Both the position numbers and the translations under genes were made by a program. DNA of 5,717 nt from Chloroflexota bacterium (GTDB lineage Bacteria; Chloroflexota; Dehalococcoidia; Lucifugimonadales; Australimonadaceae). The notes below the pieces were generated by a model. The model saw nothing but the letters and a program-made list of their open reading frames with translations. It was not told the DNA's origin and ran no database searches. The DNA is taken from assembly GCA_027625205.1 (NCBI GenBank), contig JAQBVZ010000060.1:1-5717 (forward strand), read 5' to 3'. Each line of letters begins with the position of its first letter. The first letter of the stretch is position 1. This document shows positions 1 to 5,210 of the stretch, piece after piece.

Positions 1-472
1 CGATTGCAGCCGCGCGGAAGGTGTCCCCCGCCGCTATGACCACTCGTTTACCCATACGCTGATAGTGCGCGGCCAGTTTCGCAATGCTTGTGGTCTTGCC
101 CACGCCGTTGACGCCCACAACCAGCAGCACAAAGGGCTTCACCGGAAGGTCATCGCCTTCGTACCACTTCCACACGCTATCATCCGTTTTCTCCAGCAGG
201 ACGGCCATCTCTTCTTTAAAGAGCTCCACCACCTCGTCGCGGCCCGTCACATTCTCCTCACGGACCCGTGTGCGCACGTCCTCCACAAGCTTGAGAGTGG
301 TCTCCACGCCAACGTCCGCTGACATCAGCGCCTCCTCCACATCCTCCCAGAAGGCGTCATCAGCCAGCGTAGCTCCCCGAAACAGCGACGCAATGCCGCC
401 GCCCCAGCCGCTACGGGTCCTGGCCAGGGCAGCCTGTGTCTTCTCTTTACGGCGGAACAGTCCAAAAACCAT
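1..472 (-). CDS. ftsY: Signal recognition particle receptor FtsY, N-terminal part (runs off left edge)
   Basis: FtsY is the SRP receptor GTPase that docks ribosome-nascent chain-SRP complexes at the inner membrane and hands them to SecYEG. The frame is open from ATG at 472 to the window edge, giving 157 residues. It starts [11 protein letters not shown], a short basic N-terminus without the long acidic A domain of the E. coli protein. An N-domain helical bundle follows (about 35-110, including [13 protein letters not shown]), then the start of the G domain: P-loop GVNGVGKTT at 120-128 and the DTFRAAA motif at 150-156. Ffh shares the NG fold, but the short N-terminus directly followed by the N domain and the [10 protein letters not shown]-loop fit FtsY. 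The start is supported by AAGGA (478-482) five bases upstream. It is the last visible gene of the minus-strand operon, 90 bases after the PLD-like gene. The C-terminal G2-G5 motifs lie outside the window. Confidence 0.95.
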   Translation of the reverse strand, partial: MVFGLFRRKEKTQAALARTRSGWGGGIASLFRGATLADDAFWEDVEEALMSADVGVETTLKLVEDVRTRVREENVTGRDEVVELFKEEMAVLLEKTDDSVWKWYEGDDLPVKPFVLLVVGVNGVGKTTSIAKLAAHYQRMGKRVVIAAGDTFRAAAI

Positions 473-498
473 GGAAATCCTTAATCAACAACTCGTGG

Positions 499-527
499 AT
501 GCTAGCAGGGGGTTAGGGAGCGAACAA
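499..527 (-). promoter_or_regulatory. Possible sigma70-like promoter for ftsY
   Basis: In the 90-base gap between the PLD-like gene and ftsY, the minus strand carries TTGTTC (522-527) and TAGCAT (499-504) separated by exactly 17 bases. The boxes match the consensus at only 3/6 and 4/6 positions, so this is weak. It could give ftsY expression independent of the inserted gene upstream. Confidence 0.25.
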
Positions 528-562
528 GGGAGGTGGGGAGCCGTGGGATACGCAACCACCAT

Positions 563-1735
563 CTAGCGACGCGCTTTCAGATCGGAGCTTTCCAGAGTCA
601 TGCGCTCTGTCCTTGGAAGATATTCGTTCCACCAAACCTCATTCGCACTAGGCGTGATAGGGCCATTTGTCCTTTTGAAAGATTGATTAAGCGCATCACG
701 AAGCCAGGCAAATGTATTGCCACTAATGCGAATGTGACTTTTCCGTCCTAAGCTGCGGCGGCGAATCTTTTTCTCATCAGGATCAATGTCAGAAAGCCAC
801 GGTGCAACTTCGGCCTTACCATTGACCACCTCAATTCTCTCTAACCAAACAATGCTAGGCCATCTCCGGAAGTCCGCTTGCTGCTGGTGTGGCACACGGC
901 TTATCACTGTTTGTTGAAGCTTATCGTTTTTTTCACGATGGCGTGAATGAACTATACCGTGCCCAAATATAATGTAATCATCTTTATTATTTTTCTTCGC
1001 CATTCGTGCGAGGATTACTGGGTCTCCTTCACGCAATGATGGAGTCCCATTCTTAGGGAAAGTCTGTCCAGCAGCCAGGTTTACCTCTCCTACACAATCC
1101 CAATCAGGTCCCATCCGGTCACCAGAATGACCAGAAATTTTAAACCACGGCTGGACCGAACCCCAGTCGATTAAGCGAGAGCTCAGCGTATCCCTGTTCT
1201 TTTCTAAATTCTCAGTGCCATCCGAGACATTTAGAGCAATTTGTTCCAATAAGTTGATGCTACATTCTGGACTACTATTCCAAATTTTCTCGAATTCATG
1301 CAAAACGTGCGTTGATTCAGACTTAGATATCAGCTTCGAAGCGAGTTCGAGGTTGCTAGAAAGACCGTTCCTTGTAAAATTGGCTGAGCCAATGAAAATG
1401 TTGTCGCCAATGACAAATAGTTTTGCATGGAGACTCTCCTTCGCATCATGCAAATATCTGACTCCCCAGCCTTCTTGAATGCAATTCTTCAGTGTCTCTA
1501 CGCTTGATGCTCCACCTGAAAAATCTCGCTCTGACATCCTAGTAAGCAGCCGAAACTCCACACGCCGATTAGCATTCTGTACCCACTGAGATGGAGTTTT
1601 TCCCGTGACATATGGGGAAACAACCCAGACACGATGCTTAGCGTTCTTAACTAACTTCGTCAGCACATTTCCGAAGTTTTTATGGTTGCGTCCATAAAAT
1701 ACTGAACCCATATCCGTTGTGTTATCCATGGGCAT
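563..1735 (-). CDS. PLD-like (HKD) nuclease-family protein with an uncharacterised C-terminal domain
   Basis: The 390-residue product has one phospholipase D superfamily signature at 103-121: H103-x-K105, D111 and GSANFT (116-121). An N-terminal Rossmann-like stretch precedes it (RVWVVSPYV at 35-43). With one HKD motif the enzyme would need to dimerise to build an active site, as in BfiI-type and Nuc-type PLD nucleases. Residues about 190-335 form a second, all-beta-looking module (REGDPVILARM at 235-245, IIFGHGIV at 255-262, WPSIVWLERIEVV at 292-304). This resembles PUA/EVE-like reader domains in layout, but I cannot confirm homology. The start overlaps the end of rnc by 14 bases; an in-frame ATG at 1729 is an alternative, and neither has a strong Shine-Dalgarno. 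Base composition is far more AT-rich than the flanks (43 of 120 G/C in 901-1020 against 77 of 120 in 2161-2280), suggesting transfer into the operon. A role in DNA restriction or defence is possible but inferred; lipid hydrolysis is less likely. Confidence 0.8.
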   Translation of the reverse strand: MPMDNTTDMGSVFYGRNHKNFGNVLTKLVKNAKHRVWVVSPYVTGKTPSQWVQNANRRVEFRLLTRMSERDFSGGASSVETLKNCIQEGWGVRYLHDAKESLHAKLFVIGDNIFIGSANFTRNGLSSNLELASKLISKSESTHVLHEFEKIWNSSPECSINLLEQIALNVSDGTENLEKNRDTLSSRLIDWGSVQPWFKISGHSGDRMGPDWDCVGEVNLAAGQTFPKNGTPSLREGDPVILARMAKKNNKDDYIIFGHGIVHSRHREKNDKLQQTVISRVPHQQQADFRRWPSIVWLERIEVVNGKAEVAPWLSDIDPDEKKIRRRSLGRKSHIRISGNTFAWLRDALNQSFKRTNGPITPSANEVWWNEYLPRTERMTLESSDLKARR

Positions 1736-2462
1736 TCTGCTTCGAAACCGCGTCCCAGTCCGCCAACGCCTGTTCAGCGGCGGACTTCTCTGCGTCCACC
1801 TTGCGCCGTCCCCTACCCTGGCCAGCCAGCTTGCCGTCCAACCACACCTCCATCAGATAGCGACGGTTGTGGGACTCGCCGTCCTCCTCAACAATCTTGT
1901 ACTCCGGCAAGGGTAACCCTGTCTGTTGCGCCTTCTCCTGCAACGCTGACTTGGCGTCGCGGGGGGCACCCGTCTCACCAATCGCCTCTATACGCTGGCC
2001 CAGCCACCGCAGGACGAGGTCCCACGCTGCCTTCTGTCCACGGTCAATCAGCACCGCGCCCAGCACAGCCTCCAGCGCACCTGCCAGGTTTAGCTGTCGG
2101 TTCCGGCCTCCGCTCTCCTCCTCACCCTGGCCAAGGTAGAGGTAGGAGCCCAGGTCAAAGCTACGGGCAATCTCAGCCAGGGTGCGTCCCTGCACCAATA
2201 ACGACCTAGCCCTGGTGAGCCCACCCTCCTGTAGTTCCGGGTAGCGCCGGAATAGCTCCTCCGCCACCACCAAGCCCAGGAAGGCGTCGCCCAGATACTC
2301 CAGCCGTTCGTAGTCCTTTAGCCCAAGCTCAGGGTGTTCGTTAAAAAAGGAGCGATGCACCACCGCCTGACGCAGCAGTGACCGCTCCTTGAAACTCACA
2401 TGTATGGCCTGTTCCAGCCGATGTAGCTGGCGAGTCTCGTAGTCCTTTCGTCGTTTGAACAA
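1722..2462 (-). CDS. rnc: Ribonuclease III
   Basis: RNase III is a dsRNA endonuclease that processes rRNA precursors and structured mRNAs. The 246-residue product has the usual two-domain layout. The RIII catalytic domain (about 15-160) contains the signature ERLEYLGDAFLG at 52-63, with E52, E55 and D59 matching E. coli E38, E41 and D45. The dsRNA-binding domain (about 168-237) contains DAKSALQEKAQQ, LPEYKIVEEDG and AEKSAAEQAL. In the second metal-binding segment, NLAGALEAVLGA at 125-136, the catalytic E131 (E. coli E117) is kept, but the position of D114 is glycine (G128). The best-fitting start is a TTG at 2462: no in-frame ATG or GTG lies just upstream, and a later start would cut the first helix. 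The gene begins 7 bases after the DsbA-like gene, indicating a shared transcript and probable translational coupling. Its stop lies inside the PLD-like gene. Confidence 0.95.
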   Translation of the reverse strand: MFKRRKDYETRQLHRLEQAIHVSFKERSLLRQAVVHRSFFNEHPELGLKDYERLEYLGDAFLGLVVAEELFRRYPELQEGGLTRARSLLVQGRTLAEIARSFDLGSYLYLGQGEEESGGRNRQLNLAGALEAVLGAVLIDRGQKAAWDLVLRWLGQRIEAIGETGAPRDAKSALQEKAQQTGLPLPEYKIVEEDGESHNRRYLMEVWLDGKLAGQGRGRRKVDAEKSAAEQALADWDAVSKQNAHG

Positions 2463-2469
2463 AGTACGC

Positions 2470-3105
2470 CTAGTCCGGCACTCCCTTGGGCCACGGGGGC
2501 TGAGGCCGTTTTACTTCACCTATGAACAGGTCACCTTCCATGAGATCCATCACTGAGTGGAAGGCCCGCGCCGCCTGCCCCTTGGAGGTGAGCCGGGACA
2601 TCTTCAAGAATGACGTGCCGCCGTTGGGGAAGACCAGTGTTGGCGTCCCAAAGACACCAAGGTCATTCACCGCCTCCTGGTGGCTGGCTGCCACGTCATC
2701 AAGCGTGCTCCTGTCGTCCAGGTCTTTGGCAAACTGCTCAAGGTCCAGTCCAGCCTCTTTGGCGACTGCCTTCAGCGCGTCCTTGTCATTGAGCTCTATG
2801 CGGTCAATATGGCGTGCCTTCAGTAACAGCGGCATGAAGCGTTGGAGCGCCTCTTTACCCTGACGCTTGGCGGCTATGCCCGCCCGGTGACCCCATAGCG
2901 CAGGGGCCAGGTTCTCATCAGGCTCATCCCAAGCAATGTAGTAGCCCTCACCCACCTTCTGGTTCACCTGGTCCAGGGAGAATGGCCGCCACTCGACGTC
3001 AACCTCCTCGCCCGTTTCCTGCTTCACTAGATCCAGCCACACGGCTGCATTGTAGACAAAAGGTCAACGAAAGTCGTAGTACATTGCGCATTGGTAGCTT
3101 GCCAT
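2470..3105 (-). CDS. DsbA-family thioredoxin-fold oxidoreductase, candidate selenoprotein with in-frame UGA (Sec14)
   Basis: Read from ATG at 3105, the frame encodes 211 residues if UGA at 3066-3064 is selenocysteine: MASYQCAMYYDFR, U14, then PFVYNAAVWLDLV. The strand MYYDFR followed by [C/U]-P-F-x-Y at the tip of the first helix is the DsbA/HCCA-isomerase active-site layout. The cis-proline loop is present at GVFGTPTLVFPNGG, with P about residue 155. Between them lies the helical insertion typical of DsbA. The site would be U-P-F-V, so no resolving cysteine is in the motif; C6 is the only other cysteine. A near-perfect Shine-Dalgarno, a sigma70-like promoter and a SECIS-like hairpin all point to this start. 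An annotation beginning at GTG 3042 would delete the first beta strand and the catalytic residue and has no Shine-Dalgarno. No signal peptide is seen, so the protein is probably cytoplasmic. The alternative is a nonsense mutation or base-call error at a cysteine codon (TGC/TGT to TGA). The rest of the frame is intact and tightly linked to rnc, which argues against decay. The substrate is unknown. Confidence 0.75.
3027..3055 (-). promoter_or_regulatory. Candidate bacterial SECIS element downstream of the UGA
   Basis: In the mRNA, CAGCC (3047-3043) pairs perfectly with GGCUG (3038-3034) around the loop GUGU (3042-3039). Past a G-G mismatch, AU pairs with AU, and past a small internal loop CUA (3055-3053) pairs with UAG (3029-3027). 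The loop starts 21 bases after the UGA and its first base is G. This satisfies the published bacterial SECIS rules of a 3-14 base loop, 16-37 bases from the UGA, with a G in the first two loop positions. Those rules are permissive, so the hairpin alone is not proof. Confidence 0.6.
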
Positions 3106-3112
3106 ACGCTCG

Positions 3113-3119
3113 CCTCCTT
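3113..3119 (-). promoter_or_regulatory. Strong Shine-Dalgarno that fixes the DsbA-like start at 3105
   Basis: The minus strand reads AAGGAGG, seven bases (CGAGCGT) before ATG at 3105. It is the best ribosome-binding site in the window, and it would make no sense if translation ended at the UGA 13 codons later. It therefore decides the start and supports read-through. Confidence 0.85.
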
Positions 3120-3147
3120 GTGGCATGCGTCTTGGATACTTGCGGCG

Positions 3148-3176
3148 ATTCTACGCCCGATGTGGGGAGGCTTCAA
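3148..3176 (-). promoter_or_regulatory. Sigma70-like promoter for the DsbA-like/rnc operon
   Basis: TTGAAG (3171-3176, 4/6 match to TTGACA) and TAGAAT (3148-3153, 5/6 match to TATAAT) are separated by exactly 17 bases on the minus strand. Transcription would begin near 3141, leaving a leader of about 36 bases before ATG 3105. It lies in the 143-base divergent region shared with the monooxygenase gene. Confidence 0.55.
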
Positions 3177-3248
3177 GCAAGTGCGCTCCATCTCCACAGT
3201 GGTACACTCGCGTCGCTGACGGCTGATGCAGGACAAGCGAGGTGTCTT

Positions 3249-4223
3249 ATGGCCAACCAACGAGTCAAGTTCACCATAGGCGGCTCCCTGGGGATGACCT
3301 GGGAGCAGGTACTGAACGTGGTCACCACCGCCGAGGAGCTTGGCTTTGAGGGCTACCACCCCTCAGACCACTTCACACCCAACCAGCCCTTTGCCCTGAA
3401 CGAGGACATGCTGGAGGCCTACACCCTCCTTGCGACGGCGGCGGGCCACACCACCAAGCTACGGCTGGGGGCCATCGTCTCGCCCGTCATGTTCCGTCAC
3501 CCCGTCCTCGTGGCCAAAGCCGTCACCACCCTGGACCACGTCTCCGGCGGCCGCGCGATGCTGGGCCTAGGCATAGGCAATTACGACCGCGAGTACGAGG
3601 CGTTCGACGTGCCGTACCCATCGTTCAGGGAGCGGGCTGAGCATTTGGAGGAGACGCTCCAGATAGCCAAGGCGCTGTTCAGCCAGGAGCGCACCACCAT
3701 GCAGACCAAGCACTATCATCTGCAGGACGCGCCATTTGATCCCAAGCCGGTACAGCAGCCCCACCTACCCATCCTATTGGCTGGCGGCAGCAAGCGCGTC
3801 ATGCGTCTGGCCGCCCAGTACGCCGACGACTGGAATTGCTTTGGCATCATTGACGACCTGACAAGGAAACGCCACGAGATAGATGAGATGTGCAGAGAGA
3901 TTGGCCGCGACCCGTCAACGCTGACGGCCAGCCGCCAGATCATGCTTGTGCTGTCAGATGACCCCGCAGTGATAGGAGAGGCGGTGGAACGCGTTAGCGA
4001 TAGGCTGGCGGCCAACCCAGCCCACGCCGCGCTCATGGAGCAACGCGGTAAGGCGGTCATGGCACGCGACTTTGCCCTAATTGGCAGTGTGGAGGAGGTC
4101 AAGGACTCCATAGGCCGGTGGGCGAAAGCGGGCGTGACTCACTTCAACATCAACTGGCCCCGTCCAGCCAACAGGCCCATGATGGAGCGCTTCATGGCGG
4201 AGGTGGCCTCGGCGTTCAAGTAG
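3249..4223 (+). CDS. Luciferase-like (LLM class) F420- or flavin-dependent oxidoreductase
   Basis: The 324-residue product belongs to the bacterial luciferase-like TIM-barrel superfamily, whose members use reduced FMN or coenzyme F420 for monooxygenation or hydride transfer. Visible family marks are FTIGGSLGMTWEQVLNVVTT at the first strand and helix (8-27), the hallmark block RHPVLVAKAVTTLDHVSGG (83-101) followed by RAMLGLGIG (102-110), and PILLAGGSKRVMRLAAQYAD (174-193) near the cofactor phosphate site. A late segment, GVTHFNINWPR at 295-305, forms the final strand. Full length and lack of a signal peptide fit a soluble enzyme. The start at 3249 has GAGG (3239-3242) six bases upstream and begins right at the domain. 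The frame stays open back to 2982, but that extension is low-complexity and antisense to the DsbA-like gene. The cofactor cannot be decided from sequence alone, though the overall style is that of F420-dependent reductases. It is transcribed divergently from the DsbA-like operon. Confidence 0.9.
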   Translation: MANQRVKFTIGGSLGMTWEQVLNVVTTAEELGFEGYHPSDHFTPNQPFALNEDMLEAYTLLATAAGHTTKLRLGAIVSPVMFRHPVLVAKAVTTLDHVSGGRAMLGLGIGNYDREYEAFDVPYPSFRERAEHLEETLQIAKALFSQERTTMQTKHYHLQDAPFDPKPVQQPHLPILLAGGSKRVMRLAAQYADDWNCFGIIDDLTRKRHEIDEMCREIGRDPSTLTASRQIMLVLSDDPAVIGEAVERVSDRLAANPAHAALMEQRGKAVMARDFALIGSVEEVKDSIGRWAKAGVTHFNINWPRPANRPMMERFMAEVASAFK

Positions 4224-4358
4224 TCCTATATTTCTATTTCTCGTCCTGCGAATTTCACCCAGTCTGGCGATGACTGCCGCGACATTAAGCTGTACGTTTA
4301 TATCAGACAACTGGCATACCAAAAATCGTAGAGGTGTCCTCTAGAAAAGGTCACGATT
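4224..4358 (+). other. Intergenic region with a short palindrome before the zinc-ribbon gene
   Basis: These 135 bases are AT-richer than the monooxygenase gene. TAGAGG-TGT-CCTCTA at 4329-4343 is a perfect 6-bp inverted repeat immediately before the Shine-Dalgarno of the next gene, so it could be a leader hairpin or an operator. No convincing terminator for the monooxygenase gene and no clear -35/-10 pair were seen. Confidence 0.3.
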
Positions 4359-4541
4359 ATGGTTACAACACGCAGAGCACGCAGGACGGAGACACTCACA
4401 CGACCGGAAGTAAAACTCCACGGGTGCCCAATCGACCAGGGGTCCCTGCTTCGGCGGTATGACGAACAAGGTATCGTGTGGCGTTGTGCGTCATGTGGAT
4501 TCACTATGCCGGGTACCGCACCCGTGTTTCAGTCGACTTGA
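4359..4541 (+). CDS. Small zinc-ribbon-like protein, function unknown
   Basis: The 60-residue product is basic at its start (MVTTRRARRTETLTRPE). It has a probable zinc site made of H21/C23 (HGCP) and C43-x2-C46 (WRCASCGF). The WxCxxCG knuckle is typical of zinc ribbons, where the second half often comes from a further cysteine or histidine pair. The start follows AAAAGG (4345-4350) with an 8-base spacer, and the gene ends in TGA shortly before a strong hairpin terminator, so it looks like a one-gene unit. Such proteins commonly bind nucleic acid or a partner protein, but nothing here assigns a role. A chance ORF is possible, although the metal-site spacing, ribosome-binding site and terminator together argue for a gene. 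Confidence 0.55.
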   Translation: MVTTRRARRTETLTRPEVKLHGCPIDQGSLLRRYDEQGIVWRCASCGFTMPGTAPVFQST

Positions 4542-4576
4542 AATTGACCGGCTTGAACTGACTTCTACAATATCAA

Positions 4577-4605
4577 AAGGCCCCGCATTACGCGGGGCCT
4601 TCCTT
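4577..4605 (+). terminator. Intrinsic terminator after the zinc-ribbon gene
   Basis: AAGGCCCCGC (4577-4586) pairs perfectly with GCGGGGCCTT (4592-4601) around the loop ATTAC. It is a 10-bp GC-rich stem followed by TTCCTT and preceded by an A-run. The T tract is short, so efficiency is uncertain, but the position 35 bases after the stop codon is right. Confidence 0.8.
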
Positions 4606-4685
4606 GTGTTCATGGTATATATGGAGGAGGGTCTGTTGCTCACAATTTGACCTTTACAATTGCGCTTCCGCTGACTCGCAGTAAT

Positions 4686-4767
4686 GCAACAGCTTTGTAG
4701 ATGTTGCGATTGAATCCGGCCGATGTATTCGGTGTACCGGATGATTTGTGACCATACACGGCGGTCA
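4686..4767 (+). other. Run of three hairpins in the leader of the C2H2 zinc-finger gene
   Basis: The 195 bases between the terminator and the zinc-finger gene hold no convincing ORF but three consecutive hairpins. GCAACA/TGTTGC lies at 4686-4691 and 4702-4707. A longer helix follows in which ATCCGG-CCGA (4714-4723) pairs with TCGG and CCGGAT (4729-4742) apart from a 4-base bulge. TGACC/GGTCA lies at 4749-4753 and 4763-4767. They end about 20 bases before the Shine-Dalgarno. A structured leader or small RNA is possible, but I recognise no known riboswitch. Confidence 0.35.
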
Positions 4768-4800
4768 AGGCCATTACAGTGTAAGCAGGAGGAGTGCAGT

Positions 4801-5001
4801 ATGAGCACAGATTTTGTTTGTCATGAGTGTGACCGTGAATTTCGGACTCACCGCGGACTTGATTGGCACGCACAACGAATTCATGGAACTCGTGTCGGTT
4901 CAATAGTAAACCTGGGTCCGGAATGGGATGGGAAACGGGTCACCACCACCGAATTGCCTGGCAGATTGCTCATGGTTATTCCAAGCACCATTTACTGTTA
5001 G
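4801..5001 (+). CDS. Small protein with one classical C2H2 zinc finger
   Basis: The 66-residue product starts MSTDFVCHEC and carries one complete classical finger at residues 5-28. The spacing is aromatic-x-C7-x2-C10-x3-F14-x5-L20-x2-H23-x4-H28, so both cysteines, both histidines and the hydrophobic F and L core positions are all present. This is the eukaryote-style C2H2 pattern, different from the Ros/MucR finger with its longer histidine spacing. The remaining 38 residues (GTRVGSIVNLGPEWDGKRV onward) look beta-rich and match nothing I recognise. The start is set by AGGAGG (4787-4792) with an 8-base spacer; the frame is open back to 4723 but that part has no ribosome-binding site. A single finger usually gives weak DNA binding alone, so dimerisation or protein binding is plausible. 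A role as a small DNA-binding regulator is inferred. Confidence 0.7.
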   Translation: MSTDFVCHECDREFRTHRGLDWHAQRIHGTRVGSIVNLGPEWDGKRVTTTELPGRLLMVIPSTIYC

Positions 5002-5019
5002 GTGTCCCATGGGACTGCG

Positions 5020-5115
5020 ATGGAGCATTTCAATGAAGAGATGGCCCAAATGGCAAAAGTATTCGACGCGCTCCGCCCGTTGTTGCCTTCGTTAAATATA
5101 GACGAACGAGAGTAG
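5020..5115 (+). CDS. Possible 31-residue small protein after the zinc-finger gene
   Basis: This short frame begins with ATG 18 bases after the zinc-finger stop and ends at TAG. It reads MEHFNEEMAQMAKVFDALRP and then LLPSLNIDERE. Residues 1-19 form a plausible amphipathic helix with hydrophobics at F4, M8, M11, V14, F15 and L18, and the composition is protein-like and acidic. The Shine-Dalgarno is weak (GGGA five bases before the start), so translation would probably depend on coupling to the upstream gene. It could be a genuine small partner protein or a chance frame. A competing frame starting at ATG 5009 gives a 28-residue product that is basic and tryptophan-rich and looks less natural. 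Confidence 0.35.
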   Translation: MEHFNEEMAQMAKVFDALRPLLPSLNIDERE

Positions 5116-5136
5116 CGACTGCTAGTGACGGTCGAG

Positions 5137-5154
5137 ACCTCATTTTGGTGAGGT
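5137..5154 (+). other. Short inverted repeat in the 3' region of the zinc-finger unit
   Basis: ACCTCA (5137-5142) and TGAGGT (5149-5154) are perfect complements around the loop TTTTGG. The 6-bp stem is not followed by a T-run, so it is not a terminator by itself. Confidence 0.3.
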
Positions 5155-5180
5155 GGATTCTTTGTTGAACAAATGAGTAG

Positions 5181-5210
5181 AAGCAGGATAACGTGGGTTA
5201 TCCTGCTTTG
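5181..5210 (+). terminator. 12-bp hairpin, probable terminator of the zinc-finger unit
   Basis: AAGCAGGATAAC (5181-5192) pairs perfectly with GTTATCCTGCTT (5197-5208) around the loop GTGG. It lies 65 bases after the small ORF. The following T tract is only the terminal TTT of the stem region, so this could instead be an operator; its core GATAAC-N4-GTTATC recurs at 5285-5300. Confidence 0.55.
5187..5202. repeat. Palindrome GATAAC-N4-GTTATC, copy 1
   Basis: This is a perfect 6+6 inverted repeat with spacer GTGG, embedded in the longer 12-bp hairpin. The same arms with the same 4-base spacing occur again 98 bases downstream. Confidence 0.6.

Noticed and set aside
84..566. Plus-strand open frame opposite ftsY
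   Set aside because: It is antisense to clear FtsY sequence, and its serine/threonine-rich translation is a typical shadow of a GC-rich gene.
1215..1478. Plus-strand frame opposite the PLD-like gene
   Set aside because: It overlaps the HKD motif coding region antisense, with no ribosome-binding site and no recognisable domain.
2470..3042. GTG at 3042 as the start of the DsbA-like gene
   Set aside because: It lacks a Shine-Dalgarno, lies in the loop of the hairpin, and would remove the first strand and catalytic position of the fold. The ATG at 3105 has a near-perfect ribosome-binding site and matching protein sequence.
2982..3248. N-terminal extension of the monooxygenase back to 2982
   Set aside because: The extension is antisense to the DsbA-like gene, has no family similarity, and a Shine-Dalgarno precedes ATG 3249 where the conserved domain begins.
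3716..4111. Minus-strand frame of 131 codons within the monooxygenase gene
   Set aside because: The serine-rich translation is a shadow of the conserved plus-strand TIM-barrel gene.
4621..4650. Purine-rich GGAGGAGG at 4623-4630 as a ribosome-binding site for an extra gene
   Set aside because: The only start codons at suitable spacing lead to a stop within a few codons, so no gene follows it.
4723..4800. Longer zinc-finger protein starting at 4723
   Set aside because: No ribosome-binding site precedes 4723 and the start sits inside a hairpin; AGGAGG before ATG 4801 fixes the start.
4640..4903. Minus-strand 87-codon frame opposite the C2H2 gene
   Set aside because: No Shine-Dalgarno and no domain; it covers the hairpin leader and is antisense to the well-supported zinc-finger gene.
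5004..5015. Perfect 12-base palindrome GTCCCATGGGAC
   Set aside because: It has no spacer and no second copy in the window; it is short enough to arise by chance.
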